Source: Pseudomonadota bacterium (GTDB lineage: Bacteria; Desulfobacterota; Desulfovibrionia; Desulfovibrionales; Desulfovibrionaceae). From it: a DNA stretch of 64,000 nucleotides. Each line of letters starts with the position of its first letter. The stretch's first letter is position 1. Under the pieces are notes generated by a model. It was not told the origin of the DNA. It saw only the letters and a list, made by a program, of their open reading frames with translations, and made no database searches. The translations under genes and the position numbers were made by a program. The DNA is taken from positions 32,412 to 96,411 of the forward strand of contig JAEYDL010000021.1 in assembly GCA_023403845.1 (NCBI GenBank), in the 5' to 3' direction. Of this stretch, positions 26,802 to 34,463 are shown in pieces.

Positions 26802-26869
26802 CTTCGGAACGGCTGCCGAATGCGATGTAAACAGCTATACCGCATCCGGCAGCCGACTTTCTTCCGAAG
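26802..26869 (+). terminator. Extended hairpin downstream of the helicase gene
   Basis: The inner stem pairs 26810-26824 with 26841-26855 (15 positions, one A-C mismatch) over a 16-base loop. An outer stem pairs 26802-26809 with 26862-26869 (8 bp) with a six-base bulge on the 3' side. It begins 21 bp after the stop codon. No T-tract follows, so it may act in mRNA 3'-end protection or as a Rho-assisted end rather than a classical terminator. Confidence 0.55.
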
Positions 26870-27205
26870 CCCGGTTGAAATCGTCTTTCCCGCGCACGCA
26901 GGAAAGGAGGCTGCCCCGCATCCATACGGATCGCCATGTCTTCTCCAGAGAAACGTTCCGGTTCAGATGATTTCCACCCGCCAGACAACTGTCTTGCGAA
27001 GGTAAGGGACAGGAATCGGCGGTGCGCCTGCGACGGCGTCCTTCCACGCCTCAGGCCTGAACACCTGTCATGGCATGGGAGGGTAAGGAAGGCTCTGCAA
27101 TACGCAGAAAGGAATTCGTGACGGCGGCGCAACCAGCGTCCATCACTGAAATGTTCTTTTCCATCGTTGAAACGGATGCCCGTTCCACCCCTTGCCCACA
27201 ACGAC

Positions 27206-27253
27206 GACAGCCGGCGGGCATGGAGCATAAAAGCACCATGTCCACCGGCTGTC
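27206..27253. terminator. 18-bp hairpin downstream of usp
   Basis: Bases 27206-27223 pair with 27236-27253 over a 12-base loop, with one C-A mismatch and one G-T pair. It lies 28 bp beyond the usp stop codon on the minus strand. T-tracts are lacking on both sides, so its role could be transcript end formation or stabilisation. Confidence 0.55.
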
Positions 27254-27280
27254 ATGAAAACGGGAAACTGCGTTCCGGAA

Positions 27281-27730
27281 CTAGTCTTCGTCGATGGGGC
27301 GAATGGTCAGAACCGGGCAGGTGGCATTCTTGACGACCTTTTCAGCCACGGAACCGAACAGGATGAGGTCAATTCCCTTGCGGCCACGGGTGCCCATGAC
27401 GATCAGATCAACCTGTTCACTCTCGGCAAGCGCAAGGATTTCCTCGGCGGCATAGCCCACCACGACAACGCCGCGGGCTTCCACGCCCTGAAAATTCTCG
27501 GATACGAAATCGGTCATGGAACGTTCCGCACCGGAAACGATTTCACCTACGAAGTTGTCGATGGTGTTCGGCGGCACATGGAAGCCGGTATACTGGGTCA
27601 AGGTAGGAGCGGCATAGACGGCCACAATGCTGGCGCCAGACATCTTGGCCAGCATAGTCGCATATTCCGCCACCTGCTGGCTCTGGTCCGACAGGTCCAG
27701 CGCGCACAGAATCTTCTTCAAGTTAGGCAT
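27281..27730 (-). CDS. Universal stress protein (UspA family)
   Basis: A 149-residue single-domain Usp. It starts MPNLKKILCALDLSDQSQQV and ends with the ATP-binding pattern GTRGRKGIDLILFGSVAEKV followed by ATCPVLTIRP, matching the G-2x-G-9x-G-(S/T) motif of ATP-binding Usp proteins. I chose the ATG at 27730 because a strong GGAGGGG site stands just before it. The frame continues 59 codons upstream but with no family similarity. Usp proteins accumulate on growth arrest or stress; the specific role here is unknown. The gene stands alone, facing away from the aromatic operon and towards the helicase gene. Confidence 0.93.
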   Translation of the reverse strand: MPNLKKILCALDLSDQSQQVAEYATMLAKMSGASIVAVYAAPTLTQYTGFHVPPNTIDNFVGEIVSGAERSMTDFVSENFQGVEARGVVVVGYAAEEILALAESEQVDLIVMGTRGRKGIDLILFGSVAEKVVKNATCPVLTIRPIDED

Positions 27731-28389
27731 GGTCCCCTCCTCTGTAGAGAGAGCTTGTTGTTGCGGAGCAAGACTCCAATCCATCGAAGCCTTCTCTGTT
27801 GTTTTCAACATAAGCATTTTTACTTCAGGGCACAAGAGCAGACGTGATTTTTTTCTCGACCGTTTTGTCTTCTCCCGGTCCACTTCATCCCTGTCGCCCG
27901 TTTTCATTCATGATAGTACAAATCTCAGACCGCAGAAGAAATCGTGTTCGGAAATTTCTCATTCTGTTCACCTTTCACATCTCAGTCCGTTCCACCTCCG
28001 CTTCTCTCCTCCTGCTTATTCAAGACAACAGGACCATTCTGTCAGTTTTCGGATTTTCATAGAGAAAACAAGCAGAATAACATGTCGTCCTGCAACGCGG
28101 CGATCCCGTTTCATGCCGCATGCAAGCCCCCTGCCAACAGCACAACGTTTCCACCGCGGATTTGCCCCCTTTTCCCTCCCGGTTCATCTTCTTCCCTTCC
28201 GCATCCGACAGCCATTATTTCCGGACCGTTTCCCGGCGATCTCTCCGATTCGGCTTGTTGCATAAAAGAACAAAACTCTCTTCGTCGAGACAACCTGTCC
28301 CGTTGCACATCATGCGTTCCCGCCGCGATTCGGAATGGTCCGACGCCGGTTCACCCGGTGATGACATTTTTGCATAAACAAATTTTTTC
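27731..28389. other. Divergent intergenic region between usp and the aromatic operon
   Basis: About 660 bp of lower-GC sequence holding the usp 5' region and the DNA upstream of the aromatic promoter. I found no credible ORF; predicted ORFs here are Ser/Phe/Pro-rich noise. I could not name a clear usp promoter. T- and C-rich runs are common on the plus strand between 27900 and 28250. Confidence 0.5.
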
Positions 28390-28419
28390 TTGACAGGATC
28401 TGGAACACAAGACTAGTTT
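28390..28419 (+). promoter_or_regulatory. Promoter of the Phe-attenuated aromatic operon
   Basis: A perfect -35 hexamer TTGACA lies at 28390-28395, preceded by a T-rich stretch. The -10 region is less clear: TAGTTT at 28414-28419 (18-bp spacing) is the best candidate. The leader peptide start codon follows at 28445, leaving a short 5' end as expected for a leader transcript. Confidence 0.6.
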
Positions 28420-28444
28420 TAAAAAAACACCATTGAAGGACAGC

Positions 28445-28546
28445 ATGAGCATTTTTACCGCCACCTGGTTTACCAATTTTGAAAGCAGCCAGTTTTTTGG
28501 CTTCTTTTACTTTGGTCGCGCCTGCGGTAGCGAAATGCTTGGTTAG
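28445..28546 (+). CDS. Phe-rich attenuator leader peptide (33 aa)
   Basis: A 33-codon ORF with a ribosome binding site (AAGGA) six bases before its ATG. Eight of the 33 residues are Phe (positions 4, 9, 12, 17, 18, 20, 21, 23), with a control run FFGFFYF at 17-23, plus one Trp and one Tyr. It sits between a TTGACA promoter and a terminator upstream of an operon that ends in pheA (prephenate dehydratase). The peptide is a sensor of charged tRNA-Phe: a ribosome stalled in the Phe run lets the antiterminator form, and one that reaches the stop codon covers its left arm. It plays the same part as E. coli PheL but has no sequence kinship that I can claim. Confidence 0.9.
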   Translation: MSIFTATWFTNFESSQFFGFFYFGRACGSEMLG

Positions 28547-28605
28547 CTGTTCAACATTCACACAAGCATTCGAGGCCGCGGGTTTTATCCGCGGCCTTCT
28601 TGTTT
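28524..28605 (+). promoter_or_regulatory. Phenylalanine attenuator: antiterminator and terminator
   Basis: Antiterminator: 28531-28541 pairs with 28563-28572 (ten pairs, one bulged A). The helix goes on past a tandem G-A/A-G mismatch with 28524-28528 pairing to 28575-28579. Terminator: AGGCCGCGG at 28573-28581 pairs with CCGCGGCCT at 28589-28597 over a seven-base loop and is followed by a T-rich stretch to 28605. The two structures share bases 28573-28579 and cannot coexist. The left arm of the antiterminator begins 11 bases after the last control Phe codon and ends just before the leader stop codon, which is the geometry of ribosome-mediated attenuation. Confidence 0.85.
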
Positions 28606-28662
28606 GGTCGCGGAAGGTGCTTCCCGCAGGGTCTCGTGCCCAAACTCCAAGAGGTCTACGTC

Positions 28663-29460
28663 ATGAGTCTCGGCAAACAGGTTCGTATTCAGCGCATCTT
28701 CAATCGTGAAACCGGCCGCGCCATCATCACCCCCATGGATCACGGGGTAACCGTCGGCCCCATCCCCGGCATCGTGGACATGCATGATGCGGTCACCGAC
28801 CTCGCCAACGGCGGTGTGGACGCCGTGCTCATGCACAAGGGCATCTGCCGCTGCTGCCATCGTTCCACCGGCAAGGATGTAGGACTCATCGTGCATCTCT
28901 CCGCTTCTACCTCTCTTTCCTCCTACTCCAACCGCAAGGCGCTGGTCGGGACGGTCGAAGAGGCCATCCGCCTCGGCGCCGACGGCGTTTCCGTCCACGT
29001 TAATCTGGGGGACGACAATGAAAGCGAGATGCTGGCCGATCTGGGCCGTGTAGCCCGTTCCGCCGACGACTGGGGCATGCCTCTTCTCGCCATGCTGTAC
29101 GCTCGCGGTCCCCGCATCGCCGATGAATACGATCCCAGAGTGGTCGCCCACTGCGCCCGGGTAGGGGTGGAACTCGGCGCAGACATCGTGAAGGTTCCCT
29201 ACACCGGCGACATGGAAAGCTTCGCGGACGTAACCGCCGCAAGCTGCGTCCCCGTGGTCATCGCCGGAGGCCCCAAAACCGAAACAACCCGCCAGTTCCT
29301 TCAGATGGTCGACGACTCTCTGAAAGCCGGAGGCGCCGGTCTGTCCGTAGGACGCAACGTGTTCCAGCATCCCCGCCGCGTCGAGCTTGTCCGCGCCCTG
29401 CGCGCTCTGGTGCATGAAGGCCGCTCCGTGGACGAGGTGCTCGCCATCGTGGGCGAATGA
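28663..29460 (+). CDS. ADTH synthase (class I aldolase-like, archaeal-type aromatic pathway)
   Basis: Predicted 2-amino-3,7-dideoxy-D-threo-hept-6-ulosonate synthase, 265 residues. It makes the precursor of dehydroquinate by a route that avoids DAHP synthase. The fold is that of DhnA/Fba class I aldolases: PMDHGVTVGPIPGI (about 24-37), the Schiff-base Lys in ADIVKVPYTGD, and the phosphate site AGGPKTET with AGLSVGRNVFQHP. The start at 28663 has AAGAGG about eight bases upstream. It is the first structural gene behind the Phe attenuator and is followed 26 bp later by dehydroquinate synthase II, its pathway partner, which supports this role over fructose-bisphosphate aldolase. Confidence 0.88.
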   Translation: MSLGKQVRIQRIFNRETGRAIITPMDHGVTVGPIPGIVDMHDAVTDLANGGVDAVLMHKGICRCCHRSTGKDVGLIVHLSASTSLSSYSNRKALVGTVEEAIRLGADGVSVHVNLGDDNESEMLADLGRVARSADDWGMPLLAMLYARGPRIADEYDPRVVAHCARVGVELGADIVKVPYTGDMESFADVTAASCVPVVIAGGPKTETTRQFLQMVDDSLKAGGAGLSVGRNVFQHPRRVELVRALRALVHEGRSVDEVLAIVGE

Positions 29461-29486
29461 ATTCCGCACCATAAGGATTACACGTC

Positions 29487-30467
29487 ATGCCCAAGATCTA
29501 TTTCAAAAGCGTCCCCTTCAGTAAGGAAGCCGTGACGCTGGCCCTTGAATCCGGCGTGGACGGCATCATCACCGATGCCGCCCATATGGAAGGCGTACGC
29601 AAACTGGCCCTGTGCGACGTTTTTTCCGCAGACGAACTTCCCTCGGCGGAACTCTCTTCCAAGGCCGATGAGGAAAACCTGGCCCGCCGCATCGCCGCCG
29701 GAGAAACCATTGCCCTCCGGCGCGGCTGGGAAATCATCCCCGTGGAAAACCTGCTGGCCCAGCCGGCCGTGGCCCCACGGCTGGGCCTCGAAACAGCCTC
29801 GCTGTCCGAAGCGCGGCTTGCGGCGGGCATCCTTGAATGCGGCGTTCAGTTGATCGTGGTGCTCCCTGAAGGCATGGGGGAACTGAAGCGCATCATAAGC
29901 GAACTGAAGCTGTCGCAGGGCAGCCTCGACCTTGAAGTCGCCCGCATCACCGAAGTTCGCAATGCAGGGCTTGGGCACAGGGTCTGCGTCGATACGCTCT
30001 CCCTGCTGAAACGTGGACAGGGCATGCTGATCGGCAACTCCAGCGCATTCACCTTTCTGGTACATGCCGAAACCGAGCATAACGAGTACGTGGCGGCACG
30101 CCCCTTCCGTATCAACGCGGGCGGAGTACATGCCTATGCCATCCAGCCTGGAGACAGGACCTGCTATGTGGGAGAACTGACCTCCGGCGATGAAGTGCTT
30201 GTCGTCGCGGCGGACGGGTCCACATCTCTCGCGACCGTGGGACGCATCAAGACGGAAGTCCGCCCCATGCTCATGATCCGGGCTGAAACAGAAGGACGCG
30301 CCGGTGCCGTCTTCCTTCAGAATGCCGAAACCATTCGCCTGACCCGTCCGGACGGCACACCCGTAAGCGTAGTGGAGCTGCGCCCCGGAGACGAGGTTCT
30401 CTGCCGGACGGATGAGGCAGGACGCCATTTCGGCATGCGTGTTCAAGAAAACATACACGAGGCATAA
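29487..30467 (+). CDS. 3-dehydroquinate synthase II (AroB')
   Basis: NAD-dependent enzyme that converts the ADTH synthase product to 3-dehydroquinate by oxidative deamination and cyclisation. The 326-residue protein belongs to the DHQS II family (Methanocaldococcus AroB' type), unrelated to normal AroB. Typical segments are VDGIITDAAHMEGVRKLA near the start, VGRIKTEVRPMLMI and FLQNAETIRL in the C-terminal half, and a terminal VVELRPGDEVLCR. Length fits the family (about 320-380). The adjacent ADTH synthase and PheA genes confirm the pathway. The pheA ATG follows 4 bp after its stop. Confidence 0.9.
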   Translation: MPKIYFKSVPFSKEAVTLALESGVDGIITDAAHMEGVRKLALCDVFSADELPSAELSSKADEENLARRIAAGETIALRRGWEIIPVENLLAQPAVAPRLGLETASLSEARLAAGILECGVQLIVVLPEGMGELKRIISELKLSQGSLDLEVARITEVRNAGLGHRVCVDTLSLLKRGQGMLIGNSSAFTFLVHAETEHNEYVAARPFRINAGGVHAYAIQPGDRTCYVGELTSGDEVLVVAADGSTSLATVGRIKTEVRPMLMIRAETEGRAGAVFLQNAETIRLTRPDGTPVSVVELRPGDEVLCRTDEAGRHFGMRVQENIHEA

Positions 30468-30471
30468 CCTC

Positions 30472-31605
30472 ATGTCCGACGCCAACCAGTCGAAGACGCC
30501 CTGTCAGAACCGCCCGGTCATGGCGGGCGATGAGTCCGGGCTTGTCGCGCTGCGTCGCCAGATCGACGCCGTGGACGAAGAACTGCTGAAACTGCTCAAT
30601 CACCGCGCGAAGCTCAGTCTCGAGGTGGGCAAGCTCAAGGCGGGAACGGGTGGTCCTATTTTTCGGCCGCAACGCGAACAGGAAATTGTGAACGCGCTGG
30701 CCGGAAAGAACCCCGGGCCCCTCCCCAATGTTCATCTGCACGCCATCTGGAGGGAAATTTTCGCATCCTCACGCAGTCTTCAGCAACCGTTGCGGGTCGC
30801 CTATCTGGGGCCGGAAGGCACACACAGCCATTTTGCCGCAGTCGGCTTTCTCGGTCAGCTCATGGAGTACCGGCCCTGCGCGAATTTTCGCGAAATTTTC
30901 GCCTCCGTGCAGGATGGCCGCTGCGCGCTCGGCGTCGTGCCTCTGGAAAACTCCCTGCACGGTTCGGTCGTACAGAATTTCGACCTGTTCACCGAGTTCG
31001 ACGTGCATATTCAGGCTGAATTCGTCAACCGTATCCAGCATTGTCTATTGTCCTCGGAACCCTCCGTAGAAACGATCAAAACGATCTATTCCCATCCTCA
31101 GGCGCTGGCCCAGTGCCAGAACTGGCTGCGCAGACATGCCCCCCACGCCGTGCTGGTATCCGTCGAATCTACGGCGGCCGCAGCCCGCAGATGTCTCCAG
31201 GAACCGCATACGGCGGCCATAGGACACCACAGCCTGTCCTCCCTGCTTTCCCTGCCCGTGCTTGCCGCCAGTCTTGAAGATGAAGCGGATAATCAGACCC
31301 GCTTTGTGGTCATCGCACCGCAGCCTGCGGAAAACCCCGAGGCGGACAGAACCTCGGTTCTGTTCACTCTCCCGGACAGGCCGGGCGCTCTGGCCCGCGT
31401 GCTTGATCTGTTCGCCCGTTCCGGGATCAATTTGCGCAAGCTGGAGTCGCGCCCCCTGCGCGCCGAGCCATGGAAATACGCCTTCTTCGCCGACCTTGAA
31501 TGCAGCCTCTGCAAACCGGACTACGCTCCCATCATGCGGGAACTGTGGGATGTATGCGCCAGCATCCGCCTGCTTGGCTGCTACACGGCGCTGGGTTTTC
31601 GCTGA
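30472..31605 (+). CDS. pheA: Bifunctional chorismate mutase / prephenate dehydratase
   Basis: Commits chorismate to phenylalanine. Domains of the 377-residue protein: AroQ-type chorismate mutase (about 20-100; LRRQIDAVDEELLKLLNHRAK), prephenate dehydratase (about 105-285; VAYLGPEGTHSHFAA, GVVPLENSLHGSV, and DNQTRFVVI with the conserved Thr-Arg-Phe), and a C-terminal ACT domain. The ACT domain holds RPGALARVLDLFARSGINLRKLESRP, whose GAL and ESRP motifs bind Phe for feedback inhibition. The operon is thus controlled by Phe twice, at transcription and at the enzyme. An upstream in-frame ATG at 30412 lies inside the previous gene and is not used. Confidence 0.96.
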   Translation: MSDANQSKTPCQNRPVMAGDESGLVALRRQIDAVDEELLKLLNHRAKLSLEVGKLKAGTGGPIFRPQREQEIVNALAGKNPGPLPNVHLHAIWREIFASSRSLQQPLRVAYLGPEGTHSHFAAVGFLGQLMEYRPCANFREIFASVQDGRCALGVVPLENSLHGSVVQNFDLFTEFDVHIQAEFVNRIQHCLLSSEPSVETIKTIYSHPQALAQCQNWLRRHAPHAVLVSVESTAAAARRCLQEPHTAAIGHHSLSSLLSLPVLAASLEDEADNQTRFVVIAPQPAENPEADRTSVLFTLPDRPGALARVLDLFARSGINLRKLESRPLRAEPWKYAFFADLECSLCKPDYAPIMRELWDVCASIRLLGCYTALGFR

Positions 31606-31626
31606 GTCACCCTTCTCTCAAGACGA

Positions 31627-31660
31627 AAAACGCCGTGACGGCCTGCCGTCGCGGCGTTTT
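31627..31660. terminator. Bidirectional terminator between pheA and rlmN
   Basis: AAAACGCCG at 31627-31635 pairs with CGGCGTTTT at 31652-31660, with an inner GACGG/CCGTC stem and a CCTG loop. A-runs on one side and T-runs on the other let it serve both the pheA operon and the convergent rlmN transcript. Confidence 0.9.
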
Positions 31661-31690
31661 CAATACCGGATGCTTCGTGAATGGATCTCC

Positions 31691-32761
31691 TCAGCTTCCG
31701 CCGTTCGTCCGTTCCCATTCCGACCTGAGCTGACCGCAGGCAGCCTTGATGTCCTGCCCCTTGCTCTTTCGTAAAATGGCGGTCACACCCCTGTCCCAAA
31801 GCACCTTCTCAAAGGCCAGAACGGCATCCGAAGAAGGCGCACGATAAGGATCTCCCTCCGAAGGATTGTAGACGATGAGGTTGAGCTTTCCCTTGACCCG
31901 GGAAACCAGAGCCGCCAGCTTCCGGGCCTGTTCGGGAGAATCGTTGACCCCTCCGAGCAGAAGATACTCAAAGGTAATGCGCTCCCGCGTCTTGAGCGGG
32001 TATTCCGCCAGCGTTTCCATAAGATCGTCCAGAGGCCACCGCGCAGCCCTGGGCATGATCCGGGCGCGCAGTTCCTGATCGGGCGCGTGCAGGGAGACGG
32101 CAAGAAACGCCAGTCCGCTGTCGCCCAGTTCGCGCAGGCCGCTCTTGATGCCGCAGGTAGAAACGGTGATTCGCCGGGTGGTGAAATCCATGCCCCTGTT
32201 GTGGTGCAGGATTTCCAGAGAACGGATCACCTCCCGAAGATTGAGCAAAGGCTCTCCCATGCCCATAAACACGAGATTCCGGATGATCGGATGGTCGATG
32301 CGGTCATCCCCCAGCCGAATCCGCGCCGCCAGCACCTGGCCGGCAATCTCCCCCGCAGTCATATTGCGCACGAATCCCATGCTGCCCGTGCTGCAGAACG
32401 TACAGCCCATGGCACAGCCGATCTGGGACGATACGCATTGCGCGATGCGTACGGAACCATCCTGTCCCGTACTGGGAATAATGACCGTTTCCACGAGAGC
32501 GCCGTCGCGCAAGCGCAACAACAGTTTTTCCGTGCCGTCGGACGAGGTCTGCACGGTCACGATCTCCGGGATCACGATCTCCGCCACCTCGTTCAGTCTG
32601 GCCCGCAGTGCCTTTGATACGTCGGTCATGGCGTCGAAGCTCGCGGCATGCTTCTGCCATAACCACTGCCAGACCTGACCGGCGCGGAAGCGGGGCTCAC
32701 CCAGCTCCTCCACGAAAAAACGTTCCAGTTCAGGGTACGTCAAATTAAGAATATCCAGCAT
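31691..32761 (-). CDS. rlmN: Dual-specificity RNA methyltransferase RlmN
   Basis: Radical SAM enzyme that methylates C2 of A2503 in 23S rRNA and of A37 in some tRNAs. The 356-residue protein has the cluster motif CAMGCTFC (about 118-125), preceded by AQCVSSQIG, the GMGEPLLN motif, the methyl-carrying Cys region ITVSTCGI and the C-terminal Cys in IKAACGQLR. The ending is KSKGQDIKAACGQLRSEW, typical of the family. It is convergent with pheA and 88 bp downstream of the HD/Cca-like gene on the same strand. Confidence 0.96.
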   Translation of the reverse strand: MLDILNLTYPELERFFVEELGEPRFRAGQVWQWLWQKHAASFDAMTDVSKALRARLNEVAEIVIPEIVTVQTSSDGTEKLLLRLRDGALVETVIIPSTGQDGSVRIAQCVSSQIGCAMGCTFCSTGSMGFVRNMTAGEIAGQVLAARIRLGDDRIDHPIIRNLVFMGMGEPLLNLREVIRSLEILHHNRGMDFTTRRITVSTCGIKSGLRELGDSGLAFLAVSLHAPDQELRARIMPRAARWPLDDLMETLAEYPLKTRERITFEYLLLGGVNDSPEQARKLAALVSRVKGKLNLIVYNPSEGDPYRAPSSDAVLAFEKVLWDRGVTAILRKSKGQDIKAACGQLRSEWERTNGGS

Positions 32762-32849
32762 GCATCCTGCCTGTTACGCAGAAAGCCCCTGCGACAGGAG
32801 CTTTCCGGAAAACCGTCTCCGGGGAATACCCCGGAAAAACGGGAAAAAG

Positions 32850-34187
32850 TCAGATCTGTTCCGCGCGCTTCTTCACGAAGGCAATGGCGGAATCCAGGTC
32901 AGTAACCTCTCCCGCGATCTGCGCCTTGAGCAGCGCTTCGCGGATGACGCCCACGGCGGGTCCCTGAGACAGCCCGGTGTATTCCATGATCTCGTTGCCG
33001 TTCAGCAGCGGCTCAAGCATGATCTCCGCCGTTTCCGCACGGTTCAGGTATTTCATGTTGTGGTTGAAATAGGTATAGCTGCCGCCCCGGGCCTTGATGT
33101 CCGCACGGCAGATGGCGATAAGCCGGTCCGTTTCGCCAAGGGCCTTGAAACGCCGGATGCCCCGGTCGGTCAACATGAAATGGAACATCATGTGATGCCG
33201 GACCAGATGGCAGATCAGGTCAATATCCTCGGGCGTGAAATGCAGGCGACGCAGAATCTTGCGGGTGACGCCCGCCCCCACGCGGTGATGCTGATAGAAC
33301 GTCCAGCGTCCGTTCATGTGCTCGGCGGTATACAGCTTGCCCACATCATGGAACATGGTGGCCAGAACGCCGTACCAGTCCATGCCCAGGCCCTCTTCCG
33401 GATACAGTCGCATACATTCGATGGTATGATCGAAGATGTTTTCGATCACGCCGTCATCGTTGCGTTCCTGCTGCACGCAGGCAAGAGCGGCCACTTCGGG
33501 CATCAGTCCGTGCAAAATCTGGGCGTCGAACAAAAGCCTGACGAACTTCCACATGGATTCGGCCGCGACCTGCCGCCATTCCTCCATGATCTCCCGCGCG
33601 GGCACATAATCGAGAATGCGGTTGGCCGACTGCACGATGGCCATCCACGTATGCGGCTCCACCGGAAGATCAAAGTTTGCGGCGTAACGCAGCGCACGGA
33701 TGGCAAGCAGATAGTTGTAGCTCAGCGTCACGCCGGGGATGCCCACCAGAGATACTGAGCCGGTGCGTCCGAAATCCTCGAACCCTTCATCCTCGCGGGT
33801 GGCATGGGAAGGCTGGGAGTTGAAATTGTCCCCTTCCAGCTTCTGAAGCAGACGCAGCATGCGGGGCGTCACGCGCAACTGGCCACGTTCCGGGTGAGAA
33901 GCGTCCTCCACATCGGTAGGATAAAAGCGCAGCGTTACGCCGTTCTCCTCAAGAATGGCCATCGCGCCCTCTTCGGCGCAGGCCTCCGCATTGGGAAAAA
34001 TCTTGAACAGCGTTTCAGGATCGCAGGCGCAGGCAATATCCACGTCGAAGATGCCGGTCTTGTCGAAAATAAGCTTCTGAAGCGGCGCATTGATGGCATA
34101 GGCGTCGTATCCGTTCCGCATGATGGCCTTGCAGAGAGTGACGCCCGTCTTGATCTGGTCCGTCAGTGTGGCAGCAGTCTGGTTCAT
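32850..34187 (-). CDS. HD-domain tRNA nucleotidyltransferase (Cca)-like protein
   Basis: A 445-residue protein with the layout of bacterial Cca: an N-terminal nucleotidyltransferase-like region, a helical body and a C-terminal HD domain. The DxD metal pair seems kept (GIFDVDIACACDPE, about 42-55), but the normal GGxVRD motif before it reads AINAPLQKLIF. The body keeps NYLLAIRALRYAANFDLPVEPHTW, like the Cca RAVRFA segment. The HD motif is MFHDVGKLYTAEH and a second His pair is in LVRHHMMFHF. I chose the ATG at 34187 (AGGAG ten bases upstream). It may be a divergent CCA or poly(A) enzyme, or one that kept mainly phosphohydrolase activity. Confidence 0.7.
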   Translation of the reverse strand: MNQTAATLTDQIKTGVTLCKAIMRNGYDAYAINAPLQKLIFDKTGIFDVDIACACDPETLFKIFPNAEACAEEGAMAILEENGVTLRFYPTDVEDASHPERGQLRVTPRMLRLLQKLEGDNFNSQPSHATREDEGFEDFGRTGSVSLVGIPGVTLSYNYLLAIRALRYAANFDLPVEPHTWMAIVQSANRILDYVPAREIMEEWRQVAAESMWKFVRLLFDAQILHGLMPEVAALACVQQERNDDGVIENIFDHTIECMRLYPEEGLGMDWYGVLATMFHDVGKLYTAEHMNGRWTFYQHHRVGAGVTRKILRRLHFTPEDIDLICHLVRHHMMFHFMLTDRGIRRFKALGETDRLIAICRADIKARGGSYTYFNHNMKYLNRAETAEIMLEPLLNGNEIMEYTGLSQGPAVGVIREALLKAQIAGEVTDLDSAIAFVKKRAEQI

Positions 34188-34463
34188 GGCAAAAAAACTC
34201 CTGTGAGGGACGAAAATACTATGCAGGCGGAATGCATTCCACCGAAAAGTCAAATGACGAACAGGGCTGAACCTGCCGACAGAGTCACCGCCGGAACGAG
34301 AAAAGTCAAGACTCTTCCCGAAGGAAATGTGCAACTATTCACGTTGTACGGCGTTTTCCTGTCCGCAAGGCGCATATCCTGTTCAACAGAGCAAGACCAT
34401 TGCCATCTTTACCATCAGGCGCCTTTCTCCCCACACGCAGACGACGGACGACCGGAGGAAGAA

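Larger units (their letters stand above)
26782..27280. other. 499-bp intergenic region with two large hairpins
   Basis: This region separates the convergent helicase and usp genes. It holds two strong imperfect hairpins, listed separately, near its two ends. Between them lies about 330 bp with no convincing ORF; a 64-codon minus-strand ORF at 27051-27245 has no recognisable features. I see no tRNA or riboswitch. Confidence 0.5.

Noticed and set aside
27051..27245. A 64-codon minus-strand ORF between the helicase and usp
   Set aside because: No ribosome binding site or family features, and its first codons lie in a large hairpin.
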